Source: EB88 sp965199135 (GTDB taxonomy: Bacteria; Acidobacteriota; Terriglobia; Terriglobales; Acidobacteriaceae). Taken from it: DNA of 64,000 bases. How positions within the stretch are numbered: the first letter of the stretch is position 1; each line of letters opens with the position of its first letter. The translations under genes and the position numbers were made by a program. The notes beneath the pieces were generated by a model. It saw only the letters and a list, made by a program, of their open reading frames with translations, was not told the DNA's origin and made no database searches. The stretch covers positions 1,116,001 to 1,180,000 of the forward strand of contig OZ240685.1 in assembly GCA_965199135.1 (NCBI GenBank). The letters run 5' to 3'. Of this stretch, positions 1 to 9,600 are shown piece after piece.

Positions 1-143
1 GAAAACTCGGGATACCGGTGATTGGACTGACCTGTGGTGGCTGGAAGCGCCAGGACCTGCTCGATGCCGGCTGCGCCGAGGTCTGGAACGACCCCTCAGA
101 CCTGCTCGCGCACTTTGACGAGTCACTCCTCGGCAAGAGCTAG
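1..143 (+). CDS. HAD-family hydrolase, C-terminal fragment (partial)
   Basis: The reading frame is open from the left edge (codons in frame with base 3) to the TAG at 141-143, so only about 46 residues are seen. They read like the last part of a haloacid dehalogenase-type phosphatase: a strand ending in GIPVIGLTCGG, then the DLLDAGCAEVWNDPSDLL stretch typical of the C-terminal end of phosphoglycolate phosphatase-like proteins. The catalytic aspartate motifs lie outside the window. It converges on mnmG. Confidence 0.55.
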   Translation, partial: KLGIPVIGLTCGGWKRQDLLDAGCAEVWNDPSDLLAHFDESLLGKS

Positions 144-301
144 CGCGCACGAGCCTGGACCATCCCAGCGTCGGCCGCTCCAAACACGTGTGATCCGGAA
201 CGAAGCGCTTCCAGTCGTGAACGGACCCTATCGCCCTGGACCAAAGCTTGTCGTCTGAACTTGTCATCCGGAACGAAGGGATCTGCGGTTTCGCCCCTTC
301 G

Positions 302-349
302 CCGCAGAGAAAGGCTCCGGTCAGGCCGCAGAGAAACGCTCCGGTCAGG
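302..349. repeat. Perfectly abutting 24-bp tandem duplication in intergenic DNA
   Basis: Two 24-bp units (302-325 and 326-349) lie head to tail and differ at one base. They sit in the 217-bp gap between the HAD tail and the mnmG stop. The same gap holds a 13-bp direct repeat, atccggaacgaag, at 193-205 and 266-278. No gene or clear terminator is visible. This may be a degenerate copy of a dispersed intergenic repeat, but only a search of the whole genome could show that. Confidence 0.6.
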
Positions 350-360
350 ACGACATCGTC

Positions 361-2490
361 TCACTGCGAACGCCGATCGTGCTTCGCGCCACTCACAAAC
401 ACATTCAGCAGCGTCAACGCCGCCGGCGTGACTCCAGGAATCCGGCTTGCCTGGCCGATTGTGCTCGGGCGGATGCGCGACAGCTTCTCCTGCATCTCCC
501 GGCTCAACCCGGCCAGCCCTTCGTACAAGAAGCCCTCCGGGATCGCCCGCGACTCCGCCGCCTTCAGCTTTGCGATCGAGCGACGCTGCTGGTCGAGATA
601 CCCCGCGTACTTGATCTCCGTTTCGATCGACTTCAGCTCGATCCGGCGATTTCCAGCCGCGGGCGTTCCCGGCTCTGCCGCTAACCAGGGCCCAAACACC
701 TGCTCGCCTGTCTCTGCCTGGTGGGCCTCGAGCATAGGGACAAGCAGTGGCCACAACGTCGCCAGCGTCAGCTCCGGACGCTTAAGGAGCTGCAGAAACG
801 TCAGCCCCGCCGTATTCTCCGCAGTCAGGCCATTTGTCTTCGCTGGAACGGTAGTCTCCCGAGGCTCATCCGACCCGGAGGTGGGCTGTACGCTCCCCCC
901 ACTCCCTGCCTCACTCAGCAGCCCAGCGAGCATCACGGCCCAGGCCGCAGCCTCTGGCCGCCGCGTCGCCAGGAGCTTCTCAAGTGCCGCCGCCCGCGCC
1001 TGCTTCGACTCGTACGCCGCCCAGTGCGCCTCCGGGATCAGTCCCAGCCGGCGCGCATGAGGCGTCAGCCGGCGGTCCGCATTGTCGATCCGCAGGTGCA
1101 GCCGGAACTCCGCCCGCGAGGTAAACATCCGGTAGGGCTCGTTCGTGCCCTTCGAGATCAGGTCGTCGATCAGGATCGCCGTGTAGGCCTCGGTCCGGTC
1201 GAGCGTAAACACCGGCTGCCCGGACACGGGCCAACCCTTCGAGCCATCCGTAACGGCGGCCTTCACCCAGCGTGCGGCCAACGCCGCATTGATCCCGGCC
1301 ATCAACCCCTGGCACCCGGCTTCCTCGTACCCGGAGGTCCCGTTGATCTGCCCGGCAAGGTACAGCCCCTGGAACTTCTTCACGCGCAGTGAGCGGTCGA
1401 GCTCCGTCGGGTCGATCGAGTCGTACTCGATCGCATACCCCGGGCGCAGCATCTCCGCATTTTCGAGGCCCGGGATGGACCGCACGATCTCTGCCTGCAC
1501 CTCCATCGGCAGCGACGTCGACATGCCGTTTACGTACACTTCGTGCGTGTTCAGCCCCTCGGGCTCCAGGAAGAACTGGTGGCCCGTCTTGTCGGGAAAG
1601 CGCACCACCTTGTCCTCGATCGATGGGCAGTACCGCGGCCCGATCGCCTCGATTGCCCCCGAGTACATCGGCGACCGGTGTACATTCTCGCGGATGATCT
1701 CGAGCGTACGGGGCGTCGTATGCGCGATATGGCACGAAATCTGCCGCAGGGGCAACGTTGTGGTCTTGAACGAAAAAGGTGTTGGCTCACCATCGCCCGG
1801 CTGCTCTTCGAATTGCGACCAGTCGATGGTGCGTCCATCCAGCCGTGGCGGCGTCCCTGTCTTCAGCCGCGTGTTGCGCAGACCAAGGCCTTTCAGCGAC
1901 TCGCCCAACAGCACCGAGGCCGGCTCGCCCGAACGCCCTGCCGGATACTGCTGCTCGCCGCAGTGGATCAGCCCATTCAGAAAGGTTCCAGTCGTGATCA
2001 CCGTCGAGAATGCCCGGATCTCGCGGCCATCCCGCAGCCGCAGCCCAACCAGCCGCGAGCCCTCCACGGGCGTGTCCTGCGGCTCACCCGCGGCACTCTC
2101 GAAAACAAAGCCGACGACCTCCGCCTGCTTGATGTGGAGATTCGGCTCGTTCTCGAGCAACTCGCGCATACGCACGCGGTAGAGCGCCTTGTCGCACTGC
2201 GCGCGGGGGCTCCACACCGCAGGGCCGCGCGAGGTATTCAGCAGGCGGAACTGGATGCCGACCGAGTCCGCGACCTCGCCCATGATGCCGCCCAGCGCAT
2301 CAATCTCGCGCACCAGGTGGCCCTTGGCCACTCCCCCGACCGCCGGATTGCAGCTCATCTGCGCGATCAGGTCCAGGTTCAGCGTCAGCAGCGCGGTGCG
2401 CAGCCCCATGCGGGCCGCTGCCACGGAGGCTTCGCAGCCTGCATGCCCGGCTCCCACAATCGCCACGTCATACTGCTCTCGCAACGCCAT
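361..2490 (-). CDS. mnmG: tRNA uridine-5-carboxymethylaminomethyl synthesis enzyme MnmG (GidA)
   Basis: MnmG works with MnmE to install the 5-carboxymethylaminomethyl group on wobble uridine 34 of certain tRNAs, using FAD, NADH and methylene-tetrahydrofolate in the cytoplasm. The 709-residue protein starts with the FAD dinucleotide motif (GAGHAGCEA, residues 13-21), followed by the family stretches CNPAVGGVAKGHL and AVWSPRAQCDK. Later conserved blocks include TGTFLNGLIHCGE, NGMSTSLP and NGTSGYEEAGCQGL. The C-terminal MnmE-binding helical region is present. It is about 80 residues longer than the usual 620-630; a Gly/Ser/Thr-rich insert at roughly residues 520-570 accounts for most of this. 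Its neighbour downstream is intergenic repeat DNA, and no rsmG or mnmE is visible. Confidence 0.97.
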   Translation of the reverse strand: MALREQYDVAIVGAGHAGCEASVAAARMGLRTALLTLNLDLIAQMSCNPAVGGVAKGHLVREIDALGGIMGEVADSVGIQFRLLNTSRGPAVWSPRAQCDKALYRVRMRELLENEPNLHIKQAEVVGFVFESAAGEPQDTPVEGSRLVGLRLRDGREIRAFSTVITTGTFLNGLIHCGEQQYPAGRSGEPASVLLGESLKGLGLRNTRLKTGTPPRLDGRTIDWSQFEEQPGDGEPTPFSFKTTTLPLRQISCHIAHTTPRTLEIIRENVHRSPMYSGAIEAIGPRYCPSIEDKVVRFPDKTGHQFFLEPEGLNTHEVYVNGMSTSLPMEVQAEIVRSIPGLENAEMLRPGYAIEYDSIDPTELDRSLRVKKFQGLYLAGQINGTSGYEEAGCQGLMAGINAALAARWVKAAVTDGSKGWPVSGQPVFTLDRTEAYTAILIDDLISKGTNEPYRMFTSRAEFRLHLRIDNADRRLTPHARRLGLIPEAHWAAYESKQARAAALEKLLATRRPEAAAWAVMLAGLLSEAGSGGSVQPTSGSDEPRETTVPAKTNGLTAENTAGLTFLQLLKRPELTLATLWPLLVPMLEAHQAETGEQVFGPWLAAEPGTPAAGNRRIELKSIETEIKYAGYLDQQRRSIAKLKAAESRAIPEGFLYEGLAGLSREMQEKLSRIRPSTIGQASRIPGVTPAALTLLNVFVSGAKHDRRSQ

Positions 2491-2499
2491 TCCTCAATC

Positions 2500-3156
2500 T
2501 TACTTGGCGCCTACCAGGTACTCCTCGAGAAAACCCGAAAGCGCGCCCAGGATCCGAGGCACTGCCGCTGGCGTGAACCAATGCCCCTCCCCAGGCAAGA
2601 GCTCCACGCGATGGGCCACGCCCCGATCCGTGAGCAGCCGCTCCAGACCATAAGCCTCGCTCACCGGCACCACCGTGTCTTCTGTCCCATGCACGATGAG
2701 CACGGGCGGAGTCGCCGTCGAGATCGCGGGCGCCCACTCCGACGGCATGCCCCCGGAAACCTCCGCCACCGCCCGCACTCGCCGGTCCGCCGCGGCCATC
2801 GCCATGCTCAGGTAGCCGCCCAGCGAGACGCCCAGAATGCCAATCCGCCGGGCATCGACGCCGGGGCGCGCTGCCACGTAGCTCACCGCATCACCGGCAG
2901 TCGTGAGCCAGCGGTTGAAGTGCACGCCATCGAGGATCATCTCGCGCGTGGCCCGCGCGGTCCCGGTGCGATCGAAGTAGTGCGGCGCATACGCCGCGAT
3001 GCCTGCCGCCGTGAGCAGTGGCGCAAACCGTTCAAACCAGAACCCTGTCGATCCGCCCGCCCCGTGCAGCAGCAGCAGCGCCGCATGCGGCTTTTCTCCC
3101 GCGGGCTCGGACTGCAACATACGGATCGTCTCCCCACCACTCGTAAAACTCGCCAT
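2500..3156 (-). CDS. Small alpha/beta hydrolase (dienelactone hydrolase / prolyl-oligopeptidase type)
   Basis: This 218-residue cytoplasmic protein has the full alpha/beta-hydrolase signature. The oxyanion strand is LLLLHGAGG (27-35), the nucleophile elbow is GVSLGG with Ser111, the acid is in HGTEDTVV (Asp160), and the catalytic histidine is in GEGHWF (His192). Length and order fit the dienelactone hydrolase or S9-like esterase group; the substrate cannot be told from sequence. It lies 9 bases upstream of the mnmG start on the same strand, so the two may be co-transcribed. No strong ribosome-binding site precedes the ATG at 3156. Confidence 0.8.
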   Translation of the reverse strand: MASFTSGGETIRMLQSEPAGEKPHAALLLLHGAGGSTGFWFERFAPLLTAAGIAAYAPHYFDRTGTARATREMILDGVHFNRWLTTAGDAVSYVAARPGVDARRIGILGVSLGGYLSMAMAAADRRVRAVAEVSGGMPSEWAPAISTATPPVLIVHGTEDTVVPVSEAYGLERLLTDRGVAHRVELLPGEGHWFTPAAVPRILGALSGFLEEYLVGAK

Positions 3157-3185
3157 GCTTATGAAGATGCAGCGCGCAAAAGAAA

Positions 3186-3207
3186 CCCGGCAGCCGAGGC
3201 CGCCGGG
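3186..3207 (-). terminator. Rho-independent terminator after the first Oar-like receptor
   Basis: Read on the minus strand, a GC-rich stem (arms CCCGGC and GCCGGG around a 10-base interior) is followed at once by the T-rich run TTTCTTTT. It lies 24 bases past the receptor stop codon and before the hydrolase start, so it should uncouple the hydrolase-mnmG pair from receptor transcription. Confidence 0.75.
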
Positions 3208-3230
3208 CGAAGGGTGCCAGGAGAGAGGTC

Positions 3231-6200
3231 TTAGAACTGGAACCGTGCTCCCAGCTGCAGCTGCCGCTGGCTGTACGCAAAGTTGTCGTTGTTGACCGCG
3301 GTGATGGACTGGAACGGGGTGCTGGTGTACGGAACCAGCTGGTTCTGGTAGGTCCCGTTGGCCAGCTTGACCGTCGCCGGCGTATACGCGCTGGTGCCGA
3401 CCGAGGTCACGTTCTGGTGGTTGGCCAGGTTGAACGCTTCTCCGAAGAACTCAAGCCGGTACTGCTCGTGGAAGACCACGCGCTTGGAGAGGCGAAGGTC
3501 GAGTACGTTGATCCGGGGCTGCTGGTAGAGGTTGCGATCCGGTCCCGGCACGCGATTGCTGCCGCCGGAGCCGTTGAACGAACCCGTGTTGATCAAGGCG
3601 ACCGGCGCTGCGCCATTCACCGACAGGGGCACTGAGCTGTTGATGCCAAGCGAGTACGGCAGGCCGCTCTGCGCCTGGAAGTCCGGCGCGATCTCGTAGT
3701 CGTTCAGAAGGTAACCCAGGGGTCCCTTCACGTGGTACGGCAGATCGCCGACCGCGTACAGGACCAGGCGGCTCGGAACGTTCTGCGGAGAGTTGCCGTA
3801 GTCGAGCTTGAGGTTGGTCGGATCGAGCAGCGAGGTTGCGCTCGCACCGGTCGTGTTGTTCACGCCGTAGTCCAGCGCATGTGACCAGGTGTAGTTGGCA
3901 TTTGCCGAGAAGTAGTGCGAAAAGCGATGCACATACTGCCAGACCACCGCCTCGTAGTTCGAGGTCACGCCGCTGAAGATGTCGGTAACGGTGGAAAAGT
4001 TCTTGTTTGGCCGCGCACCCACAAAGGCGTTCGCGGTAAAGACCGATCCACTTGCCAGGCCGCCTGGAACGGTGCCGTTGATGGTGAAGGAGACCGGCGT
4101 TGGCGCAGGCAGGTTGGTGTCGACGAAGTCCGGCAGACGCCGGCCATAGGCTCCGAGCCACGAGACGCTGAACGCGTCGCTGTTGCCAAGCTGCTGCTCG
4201 AGCGTGAGGTCCGCCTGGTGGATCTCAGGGACGTTGAAGTTCGGATTGAGGTAATCGACCGCTGCGTTGCCACCCGTGCCGCCCAGGCACTGTGCCTGGT
4301 TGGCCGCAGGGATCACCTGCGGAAAGGTGACGGCGCAGGTTCCAGTGGTCGTCGGGTAAAGGTTCGGATCGCTCTGCGCGCTGGCCGACCCGGTAGAGAT
4401 CAGGGCCTGGTAGATCGTGGAGTTGATCTCGCGGGCGAAGAACATGCCGTAGCCGCCGCGCAGGATCGTGCTGCCGGTGCCGCGAACGTCATACGCAAAG
4501 CCGACGCGCGGTCCGATGTTCAGCATGTCATTCGGAAAGTGCTGCGACTGCGGAAGCAGCGGGTTCGGGATCTGCGGACTCGGCAGCTGCTCGTACTCCC
4601 AGCGCAGGCCAGCAGTGATGCTCAGCCGACGGCTGGCCTTCCACTGGTCCTGGATGAAGGCAGCATAGTCATTGGTGTTGAAGTCGAGGCCAGGTGTGCC
4701 CGTGCCCTGGAAGAACAGGTTGTAGTGGGCAGCGCGCCGGTTCTGGCTGGCCAGATACGTGTCGGCGATGTAGCTGCCGAGCGCCGTGTTGCCGGTGTAG
4801 TTGAACTGGCCATATTGCGCGTAGAGGTTCGACAACCGGTCATTCGTGTGAACATAGTCCTCACCGAACTTGATGTCGTGGTTGCCGCGCTGCCAGTCCA
4901 CCGTATCCGCAAGCTGCCAGCGACGCTCATCCGGGTAGGCTGCACGCTGCAGATAATCCGGGGTTCCCAGCGCGAAGAAGCCGCTGAGCGAGATCTCAGG
5001 AGGCAGCCCCAGGGGATTGGTGTAGCCGGCACTGGTCTTTAGCAGGGTTGACTGCTCGTATGCGGTCGGCGTCTGGTTGGTCTCGAACTCGAAATCGCGC
5101 CCATACATGTAACGAATCTCGTTGCTGAGGTCGCCCTTGATCGCAGTGTCGAGCTTGCCGACAATCCAGTTGTCGCGGACATAGTCATTGCCGAACGTGG
5201 CCACGCCATCCGCCACGGCAGGCGATGTCTGGATGCCGCCGGGCGAGGTCCAGTGCATCACATTCCCTTCGACAGAGGCGTGATTTCGCTGGGTGACCTG
5301 CCAGTCGATCTTGGGGAAGTAGATCGTCTGGTCGCCGGTGCGGGGCACGGTGCCGAGCTCAGAACGCAGACCCGCAATCCCGTTGTAGTACACGGTGGTC
5401 GCTGCTGCGGTCGACAGACCCGTGTCCGTGGCTAGCGCCGCGATATTCGCTGTCTGGTAGCTTCCGCCCTGGTTGTAGAAGTTCTGGTTGGCGCTGGCCG
5501 AGGTGATGGTCGCTGCGCCAGGGAAGTAGTGGTAAAAGCGGTCGGCTGCGAGGAAGAAGAACAGCTTGTCCCTGAGGATCGGACCGCCAAACGTCAGGCC
5601 ATACTGCCGGCGCAGATCGGTCGGCTTGAACAACTCTGCCTGGTATACGTTCGGCGCTGTCTGCACAGGGTGAAACACGGTGGGGTTGATCGCAGCCCAC
5701 GCACTATCGCGATCATAGTAGTAGCCAGAGCCGTGGAACGCATTCGTCCCGCTCTTGGTGACCGAGTTTACAATGCCGCCGGCCGAGCGGCCATACTCCA
5801 CCGAGTAGTTCGAGGTGTTGACCTGGAACTCCTGCACGGCTTCCTTGATCGTCGAGTAGCCCGCGCGCGTCCGGCCACGCTCTTCCGAGAAGAACGCCTG
5901 GTTGTCGTCGGTGCCGTCGATCGTGATGTTGTTCAACAGCGTGCTCTGCCCGCGGAAGCTCAGCAGTCCATACCCATTGCTGTCGTTCACGACGCCCGGC
6001 GTCAGGAGCGCGAAGGCAGACCAGCGATAGTTGTTCTCAGGGAGGTTGCTGATCGTCTGCTGCGGAATCACATCTGCAAAATCCGGAGAGACCGTATTCA
6101 CGAGCGGCGACTGGTCGGTGACCGTCACCTCCTGCGCACTGGAACCGGCCTGCAGTGGCGCATTGATCGTTGTGAATGCGCCAACCTGCACGGTAGCGTT

Positions 6201-6491
6201 CGTGGAACGGTACGTTTCAAAGCCACTCGCCGTGACCGTGACGTTGTACACGCCGGGCGCGAGGTGCACAGCGCGAAAGTATCCGGAGGAGTCTGTGTTC
6301 AGCGTCACCTCGGCGTTGGTGCCGGTGTTGCGGATACTGACGGCAGCATTGTTGATCACCGCGCCGCTTGCATCGGTGACCGTTCCGCCAATTGCACCAT
6401 CCACTGCAGTCTGGCTGCGCGCTGCGGACGTTACAGCGAGGCTCAGCACGAGGGCGCTCGCAGCCCTCATTCGGGTAGATCTGTGAAACAT
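3231..6491 (-). CDS. Oar-like TonB-dependent outer-membrane receptor, copy 1
   Basis: This 1086-residue outer-membrane protein has a signal peptide ending near AARSQ (residue 27). A carboxypeptidase-regulatory-like beta-sandwich follows (about 28-115, GTVTDASGAVI... GVYNVTVTASGFETY), then a plug (about 118-240 with LLTPGV, SFRGQ, DGTDDNQ, YGRSAGGIVNSVTKSGTN) and a long beta-barrel ending in aromatic Phe (RFQF). This is the acidobacterial or myxobacterial Oar architecture, about twice the size of siderophore receptors. The cargo is unknown; polysaccharide or peptide uptake is the usual guess. The ATG at 6491 is supported by AAAGGAG just upstream. It is the second gene of a tandem paralogous pair. 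Confidence 0.92.
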   Translation of the reverse strand: MFHRSTRMRAASALVLSLAVTSAARSQTAVDGAIGGTVTDASGAVINNAAVSIRNTGTNAEVTLNTDSSGYFRAVHLAPGVYNVTVTASGFETYRSTNATVQVGAFTTINAPLQAGSSAQEVTVTDQSPLVNTVSPDFADVIPQQTISNLPENNYRWSAFALLTPGVVNDSNGYGLLSFRGQSTLLNNITIDGTDDNQAFFSEERGRTRAGYSTIKEAVQEFQVNTSNYSVEYGRSAGGIVNSVTKSGTNAFHGSGYYYDRDSAWAAINPTVFHPVQTAPNVYQAELFKPTDLRRQYGLTFGGPILRDKLFFFLAADRFYHYFPGAATITSASANQNFYNQGGSYQTANIAALATDTGLSTAAATTVYYNGIAGLRSELGTVPRTGDQTIYFPKIDWQVTQRNHASVEGNVMHWTSPGGIQTSPAVADGVATFGNDYVRDNWIVGKLDTAIKGDLSNEIRYMYGRDFEFETNQTPTAYEQSTLLKTSAGYTNPLGLPPEISLSGFFALGTPDYLQRAAYPDERRWQLADTVDWQRGNHDIKFGEDYVHTNDRLSNLYAQYGQFNYTGNTALGSYIADTYLASQNRRAAHYNLFFQGTGTPGLDFNTNDYAAFIQDQWKASRRLSITAGLRWEYEQLPSPQIPNPLLPQSQHFPNDMLNIGPRVGFAYDVRGTGSTILRGGYGMFFAREINSTIYQALISTGSASAQSDPNLYPTTTGTCAVTFPQVIPAANQAQCLGGTGGNAAVDYLNPNFNVPEIHQADLTLEQQLGNSDAFSVSWLGAYGRRLPDFVDTNLPAPTPVSFTINGTVPGGLASGSVFTANAFVGARPNKNFSTVTDIFSGVTSNYEAVVWQYVHRFSHYFSANANYTWSHALDYGVNNTTGASATSLLDPTNLKLDYGNSPQNVPSRLVLYAVGDLPYHVKGPLGYLLNDYEIAPDFQAQSGLPYSLGINSSVPLSVNGAAPVALINTGSFNGSGGSNRVPGPDRNLYQQPRINVLDLRLSKRVVFHEQYRLEFFGEAFNLANHQNVTSVGTSAYTPATVKLANGTYQNQLVPYTSTPFQSITAVNNDNFAYSQRQLQLGARFQF

Positions 6492-6667
6492 TGGACGCTC
6501 CTTTGAAAGGGGTACTCAGGCTGGCGCACTTCTCGTGGTGCGCGTGGCATACCTTGGCCAGGCAACGGCACAAGGAAGGGCAGATCGCATTGCGGCCAAA
6601 AACGCGCAACAATGCCAAGTCTGCCACGCTCTTGTGAAGCGAATGTAAATCTTTCCAGGTCGTGGCG
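6492..6667 (-). promoter_or_regulatory. Spacer between tandem receptors with leader hairpin
   Basis: This 176-bp gap upstream of receptor 1 holds the AAAGGAG ribosome-binding site close to the start. It also holds a hairpin with 6-bp arms (GCGCAC and GTGCGC, 6524-6543) that would lie in the leader RNA. No terminator-like stem with a T-run follows the upstream receptor, so read-through from it is possible. No promoter is assigned with confidence. Confidence 0.35.
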
Positions 6668-9600
6668 CTAAAAGTGCAGCTTTGCGGCCACCTGTATCTG
6701 CCTGTCCTGGTACAGGTTCGTGTTGTTACCGTTGAGCGCGGTGCCAAACTCTGAAGAGCCAGCCCTGGTCCCGCTCTGCCAGGTGAGCTTTGGCAGCGAG
6801 GTCGCAGAGCTGGAGTTCGACAGGGTGTACCCAACTGTATCGATCGCGGTTACATTTTCGTGATTGAGCAGGTTGAAGCTTTCAGCCAGGATCTCGAGCG
6901 ACACCTTCTTTGTGATTTGGGTCCGCTTGCTCACGCGGAGGTCTGCATTGACCACGACAGGATAGCGGAACGTATTGCGCCCTACCGCGGCGATGCGCCG
7001 CGCACCGCCAGAACCATTGATTGATGCACCAAGCCCACTCAATGCCTCCGTACGGTTCAGCGAGTCGAGGTAGCGCAGAGCAGGTACCGAGCCCGATGTC
7101 TGCATGGAATAAGGCAGCCCATCTCGCAGCTCCGCGGTCGGCGCGAGCTCGTACTGATTCACAAGCGCGCCCCACCAGCGATGCCCCGCCCACGGGGTCT
7201 TCAGCACCAGGCCGCCCGTGAGCCTGCGGCGAATATCGAAGTTGGAGTCTCCATACTCGAGCTGGAGATTCGCCGGGTCGAGGACATCGTCTGTATCAGC
7301 GAAGGCAGTTGCGTTCTGGTTCCAGTCCGCCGCATGCGCGTACGTGAACGAGCTGTGAAGATCGAACACGCGAGATAAGTCGTGATCCGCCTGAACCACC
7401 ACAGCCACGTACCGCGAGTTCGTCTCCGAAAAAATACGCGTGGTGGGTCCATACGCGGGATTGATCCGCTGCGTGTAAAGGCGGCTGGTGTACTGTGCGG
7501 GAAGTGGTCCCTGGTGCAGGGGATCGACCACGGAGTAGGTGATCGACTGTGGCTCAGCGAGATCGATGTTGGTGTCGACATAGTTGGGCAGTTCGCGTCC
7601 CCCGGAGTACATGCCGGCAAAGGTAAGTCGGGTCTTGCGGCCAAGCTTCTGCTCGAGCGACACCTCCACCTGCTCCACTTGCGGATTTTGAAAATGGCGG
7701 TCGAAGTACACGGCGGATGGGGGAACAGACAGGTACGGGGTGCTTGAGAACACAAAGGGCAGCGGTGGTGTACCCACATCGGTCGGCCGGAAGTCATAGC
7801 CACGTTGCGCCCCGGCGCTCCCGGTCCCGGTAAGCGCACTGAAGGCCGTTGCGTTGATAATGCGCCCGTAGAAGACGCCGGCACCTGCGCGCAGTACCGT
7901 GTGCGCGGCGCCCCCGATATCCCACGCAACGCCCAGTCGCGGTCCGAAGTTGTTCTTGTCGTGCGGCAGCCGCGCCGTTTCTGCGATATCCGGGTTCACC
8001 AGCGATCGATTTGTATTCGGCAGTTGCTCATATTCGTACCGCACCCCGGCGGACAGCGTGATGTCGTGACGCAGCCGCCACGTCTCCGAGACAAACCCGG
8101 CATAGTCCGCTGACTGGAACTGGAATGTCGTGGGTCCAAAGCTCTGTGTGTAGGTCGCGTAACACGGCAGCGCGCCCGCGCCGACGGTGGCGTCGTCACA
8201 GTGATCCGGGGAAAGATAGTCGGTCGCAAAGTCCATCACGCTCGCGTAGGTGTAGGTGCCATTCGCGTTATAGAGCGCATCGCTGTAATCGTTCACATAG
8301 TTCACCGAGTACCCGACCTTCCAGGTACTCCTGCCGTGCACATAATTCAGCGTGTCTTCGCCTTCGTAGCGTCGCTCATCCGGAAAGGCTGCCCGGTTCA
8401 ACACGGGTGGCGTCCCAAACCGAAAGCCATAATCCTCGATTACGATCTGCGGCGCACGCCCGTAGATGTTGCTGGCCATCGAGGTTTCGAAGGGCGCAGG
8501 CGCATCGCCGCTTTCGCTCACGAGATCACGTGCATACTGGAACATCACCTCGTGCAAGAGATTTGGCGTGAGGAAGTACGCCCAGCGCGCAATCATGCTG
8601 TCGTTGGCTGAAACCGAGTTTCCGAACGATCGGCTGCCATAAGTGGCTGAAGGCGAAGTCTGCACGCCATTCGGTGAGTTCCAGTCAGCATGGTTCCATT
8701 GAAGCGTGACATGGCTACGGTCACTTACCTGCCAGTCGATCTTGGGAAAGTAGATCGCCTGGTCCGCGGTGCGCGGCACGCCGCCAAGCAGGGTCGTGAG
8801 CCCGCGAAGTACACCGTTGTACTCGTTCTGCGCCGTCTCCGGCAGCACGCCGAGCCGCGACGCAAGCGTCACGACGCTTTGCTGCGTCGGCGTCGCAAAC
8901 AGCTTCACTGGATTGCTCGCCCGTGCGACTGCCGGAAAGTCGCGATGGTAGCGATCGTAGGTGAAGATACCCTGCACCCTGTCACGCAGGAGCGGTCCAC
9001 CAATCGAAACACCAGCCTGCGTCACCGTGTTCTCGAGCCGCATCGGCATCGTCGTCACCACGTTGCTCTCGCCCGTCGCAACACTCAGCACATTGGCAAA
9101 TGGATTTGCCGCGCCCCATGCACTGTTGCGGTCGTACGCGAACGCCTCGCCATGCCACCGATCCCCGCCACTCCGCGTCACCGTGTTGATCACGCCGCCC
9201 GCGGCTCTGCCGTACTCCGCACCATAGTTCGAAGCGTTTACCTGGAACTCCTCCACCGAGGCTTCCGAGTTCGAGTACGCAAGCGTCGTGCCGCCGCGAT
9301 CCTCCGCGAAGAAGGCCTGGTTGTTATCCGCGCCATCGACCGTGTTGTTGTTGAGCAGGGACCCGATTCCACGAAAGGAGAGCAGCCCATTCGCGTCGGC
9401 ATCCGGTGTTACCGCCGGCGTCAACAAGGCGAAATCTGTCCATCGCCGCGTCAGCGACGGAAGATCATGAACCGCGCCTTCATCGAGCGTCGTCGCGAGA
9501 GCTGCACTGATCGTATCGAGCACCGGCGCAACATCCCCGACCGTCACCGCGGCGCTGGTGGAGGCAGGCCGCAGCACGCCGCGCACATTCGTCTCTGCGC

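Noticed and set aside
302..349. Possible CRISPR repeat pair upstream of mnmG
   Set aside because: The two 24-bp units touch, have no spacer, and no cas genes are near.
1543..3234. A 563-codon plus-strand frame opposite mnmG and the hydrolase
   Set aside because: It spans two real genes and their spacer; composition is low-information.
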